NCBI GenBank assembly: GCA_030432695.1
Contig: JAUILN010000020.1
Span: forward strand, 62,001-126,000
Length of the DNA stretch: 64,000 bases
Reading direction: 5' to 3'
Source of the DNA: a bacterium
GTDB taxonomy: Bacteria > Planctomycetota > UBA1135 > UBA2386
Below the pieces are notes generated by a model. It was not told the origin of the DNA. It was given only the letters and a program-made list of their open reading frames with translations, and ran no database searches. This document shows, one piece after another, positions 26,165 to 34,683 of the stretch; position 1 is the stretch's first letter, and each line of letters opens with the position of its first letter. Both the position numbers and the translations under genes were made by a program.

Positions 26165-26926
26165 TCAGCGGCGCAACGGGCTGCCGAGCGGGAAGCCTTC
26201 GATCCACCAGCGATCGACGCCCTCGGGTTCGATCGGTCGCGGCTCGCCGGCGCGCAGCGGCAGATGGAACAGGCCGATGGTGAGATGCAGGTCCCACATC
26301 GCCCGCAGCGTCTTGCCGTCGCGGAGCGTGGTCCCACCACCGCTGGTGCCGAGGATCCACGCACCGGTCTCGCGGCGGGCGCGCAGCAGCATGGCGCGGC
26401 CGGGGGACCCGTCGTCGTCCTGCGCGTGGATCAAGAGGAAGGAATCGAGCGCGCCGTCGGTCGTGCGCCAACCAAGGGGGCAGAGGTAGACGAAGCCTCC
26501 GAGCCAGCCGGAGGAGTTCCGCAACTCGACCGCGACCTCCGGATCGGCCACCGGCTCCCCGGCTGCGTTGGTCCGGGAGTCGATCAGCAACAACGTCCCT
26601 TCCAGTCCTAGACGATCTCGCAGCAGCTCCTGGAAGTAGGTCGAGGAGTTGGGCACATGGTCGATCCGCGGCACCGCCTCGCCGACCCGCGCGAGCAGCG
26701 CTGAATCGATCATGAGCGGACCGCTGCCGAGCAGTCGCTCGTTGGCATAGAGCGTCGGCGGCGCCGCGGATTCGGGGCGCGGTCCGCCCTCGATCGAGCT
26801 ACCCCATACCCCGACTTCGAACCGGAAGTGGAACTCCGCGCGGCGTGATGGCACCGCCAACCACCAATAGGCTGCGGCTGCGCCCAGCAGGACCAGCGCG
26901 ACCACGATCGCGACGAACGGCTTCAA
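26165..26926 (-). CDS. membrane-anchored protein of unknown function, DUF1080 operon
   Basis: A 253-residue product with an N-terminal anchor (FVAIVVALVLLGAAAAYWWL) and a soluble extracytoplasmic region. Segments such as WGSSIEGGPRPESAAPPTLY and RAMWDLHLTIGLFHLPLR match no family I recognise. I chose the TTG at 26926: it overlaps the stop of the upstream gene (TTGA) and has a strong GGGGAGGTG ribosome-binding site a few bases ahead, one of the clearest in the window. It is the second gene of a two-gene operon with the DUF1080-domain protein. Confidence 0.7.
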   Translation of the reverse strand: MKPFVAIVVALVLLGAAAAYWWLAVPSRRAEFHFRFEVGVWGSSIEGGPRPESAAPPTLYANERLLGSGPLMIDSALLARVGEAVPRIDHVPNSSTYFQELLRDRLGLEGTLLLIDSRTNAAGEPVADPEVAVELRNSSGWLGGFVYLCPLGWRTTDGALDSFLLIHAQDDDGSPGRAMLLRARRETGAWILGTSGGGTTLRDGKTLRAMWDLHLTIGLFHLPLRAGEPRPIEPEGVDRWWIEGFPLGSPLRR

Positions 26927-28032
26927 TCGGCACCTCCCCGCAGCAGCTCGATCGACCGCACCTCGACCCGCATGTCCTGGCCGCCGTGGAGCTGCAGACC
27001 GATGCGCCCCTTCAGCCGCCCCGGGTCGTCGACCAGTCGCGTCATCCGCACGCCATTGACGTAGACCTCGACGCGGCGGCCGATCGCGACCACCAGCATC
27101 TCGTTCCACTCGCCCGATCGGAACGCCTGCTCGACCCGCTCCTTCGACGGGATCTGCACGCGCGCCCGACCGCCGGTCTCGTACAGCATCCCCGCATCGC
27201 GCGTCGCGTCGATCTCGGCCTGGAAGCCGTGCACGCCGACCGCACCGCTCACCGGCTCGCAGCGGAAGTAGAACCCGCTGTTGCCCTGCACCGCCCGGTA
27301 GACCAGCCGCGCCGCGAAGTCGTCGACCTCGAAGGTCGACAGCAGGATGCCGTGCCGTGGTTCGCTCTTGGCGCAGAAGCCACACACCGCGCCATCTTCG
27401 ATCTGCCAGGTGCCGCCGGGGATCGGCTGCCAGCGCGCGGGATCGATCGGCTGCGCGCCGTCGAGCACGGTCTCCCAGCGGGCGCTCGGCGCGCGTTCGA
27501 TCGTCGGCTCGCGCAGGTCGACATGGCCCGAACCGGTGACCTCGATCGCGAGTCCGCCTTCCAACACCCGCGGATCGAGCGCCATGCTCGGTTCTCCGCC
27601 GTCGATCCGCACCTCGACCACGGCGCCGCGCAGCACGATGTTCGCATGGTGCCAGCGCATTGCGCGTGCGTCATTGGCCTCGTCGTCGCCGAGATCGACG
27701 ATGCTGCCGGGAGCGTGACCACCTGCCAGTCGGATCCGGTGTCCGTGCGCGGCGCCCTCGCGTACGCGCAGCGACAGCTCGGCGCCGGCGTCCGCGCGCC
27801 ATGCGAGCGAGATGCGACCGTCGCCGAGCGGCTGTTCGGCGCGGAGCAGCGTCGGCTCGTCGACGTCTGCCTGGATCCGGACACCGTCCTCGACCGCGGT
27901 GATCCGCTCCGGAGCACTCGCCTCGGCCCGCCAGCCATTCCAAATGGCGGCTTCCTGCGCGTTGGCCCAGACGGAGGTCGTGGACAGGAACACGAAGGCG
28001 ACGAGCGCTCGGGATCTGAAGTGGGTGGTCAT
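26923..28032 (-). CDS. secreted DUF1080 (3-keto-disaccharide hydrolase domain) protein
   Basis: The 369-residue product has a signal peptide (SRALVAFVFLSTTSVWANAQ). The C-terminal half, from about residue 190, carries the concanavalin-like DUF1080 beta-sandwich: W-E-T-V-L-D-G, TWQIEDGAVCGFC, then SGFYFRCEP and FRSGEWNEMLVVAIGRRVEV, ending GRIGLQLHGGQDMRVEVRSI. This domain is extremely abundant in Planctomycetota and is associated with polysaccharide processing. The N-terminal half is probably a second, related beta-sandwich. It is translationally coupled (TTGA) to the downstream anchored protein. The substrate is unknown. Confidence 0.85.
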   Translation of the reverse strand: MTTHFRSRALVAFVFLSTTSVWANAQEAAIWNGWRAEASAPERITAVEDGVRIQADVDEPTLLRAEQPLGDGRISLAWRADAGAELSLRVREGAAHGHRIRLAGGHAPGSIVDLGDDEANDARAMRWHHANIVLRGAVVEVRIDGGEPSMALDPRVLEGGLAIEVTGSGHVDLREPTIERAPSARWETVLDGAQPIDPARWQPIPGGTWQIEDGAVCGFCAKSEPRHGILLSTFEVDDFAARLVYRAVQGNSGFYFRCEPVSGAVGVHGFQAEIDATRDAGMLYETGGRARVQIPSKERVEQAFRSGEWNEMLVVAIGRRVEVYVNGVRMTRLVDDPGRLKGRIGLQLHGGQDMRVEVRSIELLRGGAD

Positions 28033-28353
28033 GGGGCGGTCTAGGAGGTCGGGTCACGGGACACGTTCCGATCCAGTGCGTGCCAAGACTCCAGGAACAC
28101 GAGTGCTCAGGTCGAAGCCGCGAAACGCAGCCGAATCGGTGGATTCGGCGAGGCTTCGGGGCGAGATCCTGGGCGCGAGGGCGCGTGCTGGACGGAATGG
28201 TCTCCCGTGACACGGCCTCCTAGCGGTTCGGGAGGATGGCCGAGCGTCACCGGTCGGTCGCCCTGGAGCCACGACTTCCGTGGCGTTCTGACCGGACAGG
28301 GCCAGTTGGGGATCGGGTACGATCGGTCTCCGCTCATAGAAGGAAGAACACCC
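28033..28353. other. 321-bp divergent intergenic region with nested hairpin and promoter
   Basis: Between the divergent DUF1080 and beta-helix genes. A nested inverted repeat lies at 28114-28157: outer GAAGCC/GGCTTC and inner GCCGAATC-GGTG-GATTCGGC, which could fold as an RNA element in the DUF1080 leader or act as a protein site. A -10-like TACGAT at 28318-28323 and an AAGGAAG site at about 28340 serve the plus-strand gene. No protein gene is supported. Confidence 0.5.
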
Positions 28354-29553
28354 ATGCGTGACCTCTCCATCGCCCTGGTCTTCGGCGCACTGGCGTCGTT
28401 CCCGCTCGCCGCGCAGAACACGATCGTCGTCCAAGGCGGCGGCGCGGCCCTTCAGCAGGCCGTCGACGCCGCCATGCCGGGCGACCGACTGGATGTCCAT
28501 GCCGGGAGCTACCTGCCGGTGCAGATCGCCAAGGGGATCACGGTCGATTGTCGCCCCGGTGTGGTCGTGCGCGGCTCGAACGTCCCCGTGCTGATCGTCA
28601 CCGGAGTGCCGGCCACGGAGAGTCTCACCTTGCTCGGCGGCGCGTTCGAGGGCGGTGGTCTGCTCTCCGGGCCACCGGTGTCGATCCAGGGTTGTGCCGG
28701 GCAGATCGTGGTCGACGGTATCGAGGTGCGGACGCCGAACGTCGTGCGCAACTCGTTGTCGGTCACGTCGAACAGCGGCCCGGTGCTGTTCCGCCGGATC
28801 GATCTCGGCACCGACGACTACTTCCTTTCCTCGGCCTTGGTCAGCGCCTGCGACCAGGTGAGTTTCTCGCATTGCCCGAACCTGCCGCCGCTGGCGATCG
28901 CCGGCTCGCGGGTGGTGGTCGAGGAGTGTGTGATCGCGGGCCGCAATGCCTCGATCGGCCTGGCGATGAATTCGGGCGACGTGTCGGTGGCGGGCGGGAC
29001 GATCGTGGGCAGCTTCGAGTTCAGCGCGTTGAACCCGCTGCCGGCGATCCGGATGGCTGGGGGGCGACTGTCGCTCGCCGGGGCAGGCTCCGTCGTCGCG
29101 GGTCGGCTCGGTCCGAATGCGGCACCTGCGATCGATCTGCGCGGCGGCGAGGTCCGGTTGGCGCCGACGGTCGCTCTGAACTCGACGCATCCGACACCGA
29201 TCCTCAACAGTGGCGGACTGGTGGTCCCCGCGGCACTGCCTGCAGTGTCCGTGGACGGCGTGCCGCCGGGTTCGGTCCTCGCGGTCGACGTCCTCGCCGA
29301 GGCCGCCAGCCTCACCGCAGTCTTCGTCGATGTGCCGCGCACGCCGACCCCCTTGCCCTTCGGCGACTTCTGGGTCGGCCTCGACAGTCCGTTCCTCGAC
29401 CTCCGCACCACGCCCGCTTCGGGCAGCTACCAGTTCTCTGGTGGACTGCCGAACTCGCTGCCGCTCGGCCTGCCGGTCTGCCTGCAGCCGGTCTCGGTGA
29501 CGACCGCGGGCCAGCTCTGGGTAGGCCCTGCAGCGCGGACGACCCTGCGCTGA
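28354..29553 (+). CDS. secreted right-handed beta-helix-like protein
   Basis: The 399-residue product has a signal peptide (MRDLSIALVFGALASFPLAA) and a repetitive beta region beginning NTIVVQGGGAALQQAVDAAM and G-D-R-L-D-V-H-A-G-S-Y, as in parallel beta-helix proteins that start with a calculated set of coils. Coil-like repeats follow, with short V-x-V-x-x-x runs. No pectate-lyase catalytic residues are identified. The C-terminal 80 residues (GLPVCLQPVSVTTAGQLWVG, ending R-T-T-L-R) resemble the shared tail seen in other secreted proteins here. An AAGGAAGA ribosome site precedes the ATG. Confidence 0.75.
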   Translation: MRDLSIALVFGALASFPLAAQNTIVVQGGGAALQQAVDAAMPGDRLDVHAGSYLPVQIAKGITVDCRPGVVVRGSNVPVLIVTGVPATESLTLLGGAFEGGGLLSGPPVSIQGCAGQIVVDGIEVRTPNVVRNSLSVTSNSGPVLFRRIDLGTDDYFLSSALVSACDQVSFSHCPNLPPLAIAGSRVVVEECVIAGRNASIGLAMNSGDVSVAGGTIVGSFEFSALNPLPAIRMAGGRLSLAGAGSVVAGRLGPNAAPAIDLRGGEVRLAPTVALNSTHPTPILNSGGLVVPAALPAVSVDGVPPGSVLAVDVLAEAASLTAVFVDVPRTPTPLPFGDFWVGLDSPFLDLRTTPASGSYQFSGGLPNSLPLGLPVCLQPVSVTTAGQLWVGPAARTTLR

Positions 29554-29562
29554 CCGGGCAAG

Positions 29563-29590
29563 TTGTCGACCGTTGGGAAGCTGCTACCTT
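29563..29590 (+). promoter_or_regulatory. candidate promoter of the first ApbE-DUF2271 gene
   Basis: TTGTCG (29563-29568), 16 bp, then TACCTT (29585-29590), followed by CGCGCGCCGC. The paralogous gene at 33178 has the same arrangement, TTGTGA-16-TACGTT and the same CGCGCGCCGC, so the layout is conserved between the duplicates. The GGGAAGCTG ahead of the -10 also occurs at 3246-3254. Confidence 0.55.
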
Positions 29591-29625
29591 CGCGCGCCGC
29601 GACCGGATGCCCGGCGCGACTTCGC

Positions 29626-31122
29626 ATGCGACACGCTTCCACGGCCCTCCTCCTCGCCGCCCTCTGCCCGGCCCAGGATCCCGGTGACGCGATCCACCGA
29701 CTGCACCGCGAAGGCGTGCTCGGCACGTCGATGACTTTGGTCGTCCACGGCGGCGACCGTGAGCAGGCGGAGAAGGTCGAGACGCGGGTGCTCCAGGAGA
29801 TCGAGCGGCTCGACCGCATCCTGAGCCGATACGTCCCGGACTCGGAGCTGCGGCGCTTCGCGGCCAGCCAGGGTGAGCAGGAGATCTCGCTCGACCTGGC
29901 GCGCGTGCTGCGCTTCTGCGGGCTCTGGCGGGAGCGTTCGGGCGGCGTGTTCGAGCCTGGCGTGGCGGCGCTCGCGGCGCTCTGGCGTGATGCGGAGGAG
30001 AGTCCTCCGTCTGCCGAACAGTTGGCGACGGCCGTTGCGAAGGCCACCGCGCCGCAATGGACGCTCGACTACGAGCACCGGCTGGCCACGCGCGTCGGCG
30101 ATGCCGAGTTCGACCTCGACGGCCTGGCCAAGGGCTACGTCCTCGACGTCGCCTGCCAGAAGACCTGGCAGCAGTTCGGCGGCCTGGTCGAGGGCTTCGT
30201 GCTGGAGATCGGCGGTGACGCGCGCATCGCCGGCGACGCCGCGCGCGTCGTCGCCGTCGTCGATCCGCGACACCCCGCCGACAATGCCGAACCGCTGTGC
30301 GAGGTCACCGTCACCGGCGCGATCGCCAGCAGCGGCGGCCATGCGCGCGGCTTCGAGGTGGGGGGCGAACACCTCTCGCACATCCTCGATCCGCGGACCG
30401 GCCGGCCGGTATCGCAGGTGCTCGGCGCCACGGTGGTGGCACCCGACGCGGTGACCGCCGATGCCTTGGCGACGATCCTCAACGTCCTCGAGCCGGCGGA
30501 GAGTCTCGCACTGGTCGCCGAGCAGAAAGACGTCGAGTGCCTGATCGTGGGCGCCGACGGCACGGTCCACCAGAGCCGCGGCTGGCGCTATCGCGTGGTG
30601 CATACCGCGGAGGCGGGCTCCGACGTGCAGGCCGGTAATCCCTCGGCCTGGCCCGGCGGAGCCGAGCTGCAGGTCGCCTTCGAACTCGCCGACCCGTCAC
30701 AGGGCGGCAAGCGCCGCACCGGCATCGAACGGCCCTACGTGGCGATCTGGATCGAAGACGCCGAGGGCGAGCCGGTGCGTACGCTGGTGCTGTGGGTCGA
30801 GAACCTCAATTGGCTCCGCGACCTCCGCGCCTGGAGCCGCCACCACGCCCGCGACCGCGAGTTCGTCGATGCGAAGACCCGCGCGACCCGCCGCCCGGGT
30901 GCCTACGACGTCACCTGGAACGGTCTGGACGACGAGGGCCGGCCGGTTGCGCCGGGCGACTACACCGTGCTGCTCGAAGCCGCGCGCGAGAACGGCACCT
31001 ACCAGCTGATGAAGCAGGCGGTGACGATCGGCAGCGAGCCGTTCGAGCATGTGCTCGAGGGCAACGAGGAGATCAGCGCGGCGACCGTCCGCCTGGTGAA
31101 GCGGTCGGGCGACGGGGATTGA
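29626..31122 (+). CDS. FAD:protein FMN transferase (ApbE) fused to DUF2271, copy 1
   Basis: 498 residues with a short signal peptide (MRHASTALLLAALCPAQ). The ApbE domain (about 20-330) shows LGTSMTLVVHGGD, FDLDGLAKGYVLD, GFVLEIGGDARIAG, HILDPRTGRPVSQVLGATVV and TADALATILNVLEP, the family's flavin- and Mg-binding blocks. ApbE moves FMN from FAD onto a Ser/Thr of extracytoplasmic proteins. The C-terminal part (about 345-490) is DUF2271: RPYVAIWIEDAEGEPVRTLV, then DAKTRATRRPGAYDV and W-N-G-L-D-D. D415-A-K-T-R-A-T421 resembles the D-x-x-[S/T]-G-A-T acceptor motif of flavinylated proteins. A paralogue sits at 33178. Confidence 0.9.
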   Translation: MRHASTALLLAALCPAQDPGDAIHRLHREGVLGTSMTLVVHGGDREQAEKVETRVLQEIERLDRILSRYVPDSELRRFAASQGEQEISLDLARVLRFCGLWRERSGGVFEPGVAALAALWRDAEESPPSAEQLATAVAKATAPQWTLDYEHRLATRVGDAEFDLDGLAKGYVLDVACQKTWQQFGGLVEGFVLEIGGDARIAGDAARVVAVVDPRHPADNAEPLCEVTVTGAIASSGGHARGFEVGGEHLSHILDPRTGRPVSQVLGATVVAPDAVTADALATILNVLEPAESLALVAEQKDVECLIVGADGTVHQSRGWRYRVVHTAEAGSDVQAGNPSAWPGGAELQVAFELADPSQGGKRRTGIERPYVAIWIEDAEGEPVRTLVLWVENLNWLRDLRAWSRHHARDREFVDAKTRATRRPGAYDVTWNGLDDEGRPVAPGDYTVLLEAARENGTYQLMKQAVTIGSEPFEHVLEGNEEISAATVRLVKRSGDGD

Positions 31123-31188
31123 GGGTGGTGAGCGCGGCGACGATCGCGAGGACCGTGCGCCCGGCAATGCGCCTGGGAGTCGTGCCCC

Positions 31189-33015
31189 TCATCGCGTGAC
31201 CTCCACCATCCGCAACCGATCCCGGTGGAGGACCAGCACGCGCCGCCCGTCGGCCGAGAGCGCGATGTCCAGGATCCGTCGTTCGAAGTCGACTCGCGCG
31301 ACCTCCACCGCGGCTGCGACGTCCCAGAGCACCAGCGCGGCCGACTCCACGCCGAGCATCGTTCCGTCCGGGAGGCGATGCACGTCCTGCCAGCTCGTGC
31401 CGTGGGTCGCCACGAGTTCGCGGGTCGCGACGTCGTAGACCTGGAGATCATCGGTCGTCGGCGCGAACACCTGCCGACCGTCGGCGGTGAAGGCGAGGCC
31501 GAGCGGCAGCCTCTCGATGTGGAGCTTCGCGCTCCTCTGCCCGTCCGGATCGAAGAACATCAACTTGCCGTAGCCGGGGCCGATGCAGCTCGGAGAGGGG
31601 TCGATCCCGACCAGGGTCGCGCCGTCGGGCGAGATCGCGAGGTGCAGCGATGGATGGCTGCGCGAACCCACCGCGCGCAGCGGCTCGGCCTCGAGATCCA
31701 CGTGCAGTGCACCGAGCGAGAGAATGCGGCCATTCGCCAGGAGACGAGGGCGGCCGACGGGACTCGGGTCTTCGAAGCCTCTGGGCAGATCGATGGACTG
31801 GGACAACACCGCGGAGTCGGCGGTGGGCAACCAGTATTGGAGTTGCCCGACGAAGCGGTTCTCCGCGTCGAGCTGCTCGCTGTCGAGGTGCACCGCGATC
31901 TCGGGTCGGTCGCCGGGCGTGAGCAGGGTGCCGCGCGAGGGCAGCGACCCGGCATCGACCTCTTCGAGGTCCAGGCCCCGGAGCCGGAACAGCCGGCGTC
32001 CGGCGTCGAACGTGTCGACCGCCACATGCCGGCCGTCGCCGCTGAATGCCGCTGCCCGGGGTGCTGCGTGGTGCGCTGGATCGAGGAACCTTGGCAGTCC
32101 GGGTGCGAGTCCCTGGATCTCGATGCCGCGATCGGTCGCGCGCGCGATGTGGCTGCCGTCGGCTTGCAGCGCGATCGCGGTGGATCGACCGGTCCACTCA
32201 CTCCGCTGGCCGTCGCGGGTCAACACGCAGTCGGTGTCGCTCGAGCTCACGACGACCCGCTCGCCGTCTTCGGAAGCCAGGAGAGTTCGGCACCGTCTCG
32301 GGAGCACCTGCGACCTGCCGAAGATCCGGTTCGAGCCGGTGCTCGCGACCCACATCGGCTGAGGTCCAGCGGGCCAGGTGAGCGCGACCGGCGTATCCGT
32401 GAGCTGATGGCTCCGCAGCAGCGCCCCGTCGTGCGCCGCGAGGATATGTAGCGCGCCGTTGATGGCCGACAGCGCGAGGCGGCTGCCGCTCGGTGAGAAG
32501 GCCAGCGCCGTCACCTGGATGGTCTTGCAGTCCGGCGACTGTCGGGTGATCGAGCCGCTGGCGAGTTCGAGGATGTGCACTACGCGGTCGCTGCCGACCC
32601 AGGCGATGCGCGTGCCGTCGCGGCTCCAGTCCAGCGCCCCGGGGCTGCCCGAGGGCTCGCGGAGCAATTCCTGCCCCGTCGCGACCTCCCAGACCGTCAG
32701 GTCGTGACCTAGCGCGGCGAGCCGGTCACCATCCGGCGAGAAGCGGAGCCCGCCGATCCGATGGTAGGAGGCCGGGACGCGGCGAAGGATCTCGCCCGCG
32801 CGGAGGTCGAAGACCACCACGTCGCCCTGGTCGCCGCCGCTGGCGAGCAGTCGTCCGTCGGGCGAGAACGTCAGGCTGTGCGAGATCGCGCCGGCCACGA
32901 GCCGCTCCGGTCCCACCGCGAAGCGCGGCGGGCGGAGGGCCGGTGGGACCTGGGCCACGCCGGAGGTTCCCAGGGCGACGCCCCACAGCAGGAGCGTGAG
33001 GATCGGTTCTCTCAT
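31189..33015 (-). CDS. secreted WD40-like beta-propeller protein
   Basis: The 608-residue product has a signal peptide (ILTLLLWGVALGTSGVAQ) and repeated WD40/YVTN-type blades: ISHSLTFSPDGRLLASGGDQ, HRIGGLRFSPDGDRLAALGH, VTALAFSPSGSRLALSAING, LHLAISPDGATLVG and LDIALSADGRRVLVLHRD. Around ten to twelve blades suggest one large or two propellers, a protein-binding scaffold outside the cytoplasm. It lies between the two ApbE-DUF2271 paralogues on the opposite strand. The ATG at 33015 starts the signal peptide and diverges from the second ApbE gene with 162 bp between them. Confidence 0.82.
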   Translation of the reverse strand: MREPILTLLLWGVALGTSGVAQVPPALRPPRFAVGPERLVAGAISHSLTFSPDGRLLASGGDQGDVVVFDLRAGEILRRVPASYHRIGGLRFSPDGDRLAALGHDLTVWEVATGQELLREPSGSPGALDWSRDGTRIAWVGSDRVVHILELASGSITRQSPDCKTIQVTALAFSPSGSRLALSAINGALHILAAHDGALLRSHQLTDTPVALTWPAGPQPMWVASTGSNRIFGRSQVLPRRCRTLLASEDGERVVVSSSDTDCVLTRDGQRSEWTGRSTAIALQADGSHIARATDRGIEIQGLAPGLPRFLDPAHHAAPRAAAFSGDGRHVAVDTFDAGRRLFRLRGLDLEEVDAGSLPSRGTLLTPGDRPEIAVHLDSEQLDAENRFVGQLQYWLPTADSAVLSQSIDLPRGFEDPSPVGRPRLLANGRILSLGALHVDLEAEPLRAVGSRSHPSLHLAISPDGATLVGIDPSPSCIGPGYGKLMFFDPDGQRSAKLHIERLPLGLAFTADGRQVFAPTTDDLQVYDVATRELVATHGTSWQDVHRLPDGTMLGVESAALVLWDVAAAVEVARVDFERRILDIALSADGRRVLVLHRDRLRMVEVTR

Positions 33016-33106
33016 GGTCGGCTTCCGTCGAGCCGGGGGCGCATCGACTCTACGGCACGGAACCCGGTCCCAGGACGGGTCGGGTGCCGAGATCGATTGC
33101 GAGTCG

Positions 33107-33134
33107 TTGTGACGACGATCCAGGGAGTTACGTT
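33107..33134 (+). promoter_or_regulatory. candidate promoter of the second ApbE-DUF2271 gene
   Basis: TTGTGA (33107-33112), 16 bp, TACGTT (33129-33134), then CGCGCGCCGC, matching the promoter of the paralogue at 29563-29590 in spacing and in the ten bases after the -10. Confidence 0.55.
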
Positions 33135-33177
33135 CGCGCGCCGCTTCTCGCCTGCCCCCGCACCCCCGATTCCCCCG

Positions 33178-34683
33178 ATGCGACACCTCTTCCTGGCCGT
33201 GGTCCTCGCCGCGCCTTGCGTGGCTCAGGCGACCGAAGATTCCACCCACCGCCTGCACCGCGAGGGCGTGCTGGGCACCTCGATGACGCTGGTGGTCCAC
33301 GGCGGCGACCAGGCCCTGGCCGAGCAGGTCGAGGCGCGGGTGCTCGAGGAGGTCGAGAAGCTGGCTGCGGTGCTCAGCGGCTACGACCCCGAGTCGGAGC
33401 TGCGGCGCTTCGCGGCGAGCCACGGCGAGCAGAAGGTCTCGTTCGACCTCGCGCGGGTGCTGCGGGCCTGCGAACAGTGGCGCGAGCGCTCGGGCGGGGC
33501 GTTCGAGCCGGGTGTGGCAGCGATCGCGGCGCTGTGGCGGGACGCGGGCAAACAGGAGCCGGATGCGGGAGCTTTGGCGGCGGCGGTGGAGCGGGCGCAT
33601 GCGCCGCAATGGAGCCTGGACTTCCGCACCCGCACCGCGGAGCGGCTCGGCGATGCGCCCTTCGATCTCGACGGGCTGGCCAAGGGCTACGTGCTCGACG
33701 GGGCCGCTCGGCGCGCGTGGCTGAAGTTCGGCCGCGACCTCGACGGCTTCGTCCTCGACATCGGCGGCGATCTGGTCGTCGCAGGCGAAGGCGAGCGCCC
33801 GGTCGGCGTCGTCGATCCGCGACGGCCGGCCGACAATGCCGAGCCGTTGTGCCAGATCCTGGTCGGCGGCGCGGTCGCCACCAGCGGCGGCTACGCGCGC
33901 GGCTTCGAGGTGGGTGGCAAGCACCGCTCGCACATCCTCGATCCGCGGACCGGCCGGCCGGTGGAACACGTGCTCGGCGCGACCGTGGTGGCACCCGATG
34001 CGGTGACCGCCGACGCATTGGCGACGATCCTGAACGTCGTCGAACCGCAGCAGGGTCTCGCGCTGGTCGCGGAGCGGGAGGGTGTCCAGTGCCTCATCGT
34101 CGCCGCCGACGGGACGATCCATCGCAGTCCGGGTTGGTCGAGCCTGGAGGTCGGCGCCGCGTCGGATCCGGCCGACGTCCCGGCAACCGCGGGTGCGGGT
34201 TGGCCCGAGGGCCAGCAGATGGTCGTCGCCTTCGAGCTCGCCGACCCGTCGGCGGGCGGCGGTGGCCGGCGGGGTCGCGGTGGTGCCAAGCGGCCCTACG
34301 TCGCGGTGTGGGTCGAGGACGCCTCGGGTCAGCCGGTCCGCACGCTGGCCCTGTGGGTCGAGAACCTCAAGTGGCTGCGCGACCTGCGCCAGTGGAGCCG
34401 GTTGCATGGCCGCGACCGGGACTTCGTCGACTCGATCTCCCGCGCCACGCGCCGGCCCGGCGCCTATGAACTCGCCTGGGACGGGCTCGACGACCAGGGC
34501 CACGCGGTGCCGGCCGGCAGCTACACGGTGTTCCTGGAAGCGGCGCGCGAACACGGCACCTACCAGCTCATGAAGCAGGCCGTGACCGTCGGCGGTCGAC
34601 CCTTCGAGCACGAACTCGAGGGCAATGCCGAGATCAGTGCCGCCGCGATCCGCTTCGGGTCGAAGTCGGGGGCGAATCGTTGA
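33178..34683 (+). CDS. FAD:protein FMN transferase (ApbE) fused to DUF2271, copy 2
   Basis: 501 residues, closely similar to copy 1 along the whole length. It has a signal peptide (MRHLFLAVVLAAPCVAQ) and an ApbE domain with LGTSMTLVVHGGD, FDLDGLAKGYVLDG, FVLDIGGDLVVAG, HILDPRTGRPVEHVLGATVV and TADALATILNVVEP. The DUF2271 domain has RPYVAVWVEDASGQPVRTLA and DSISRATRRPGAYEL. The acceptor-like motif is kept as D418-S-I-S-R-A-T424. A glycine/arginine-rich linker joins the two domains. The stop overlaps the TTG start of the PepSY-type membrane gene (TTGA at 34680-34683), so this copy, unlike copy 1, is coupled to a membrane partner. Together they may form an extracytoplasmic flavin redox module. 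Confidence 0.9.
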   Translation: MRHLFLAVVLAAPCVAQATEDSTHRLHREGVLGTSMTLVVHGGDQALAEQVEARVLEEVEKLAAVLSGYDPESELRRFAASHGEQKVSFDLARVLRACEQWRERSGGAFEPGVAAIAALWRDAGKQEPDAGALAAAVERAHAPQWSLDFRTRTAERLGDAPFDLDGLAKGYVLDGAARRAWLKFGRDLDGFVLDIGGDLVVAGEGERPVGVVDPRRPADNAEPLCQILVGGAVATSGGYARGFEVGGKHRSHILDPRTGRPVEHVLGATVVAPDAVTADALATILNVVEPQQGLALVAEREGVQCLIVAADGTIHRSPGWSSLEVGAASDPADVPATAGAGWPEGQQMVVAFELADPSAGGGGRRGRGGAKRPYVAVWVEDASGQPVRTLALWVENLKWLRDLRQWSRLHGRDRDFVDSISRATRRPGAYELAWDGLDDQGHAVPAGSYTVFLEAAREHGTYQLMKQAVTVGGRPFEHELEGNAEISAAAIRFGSKSGANR

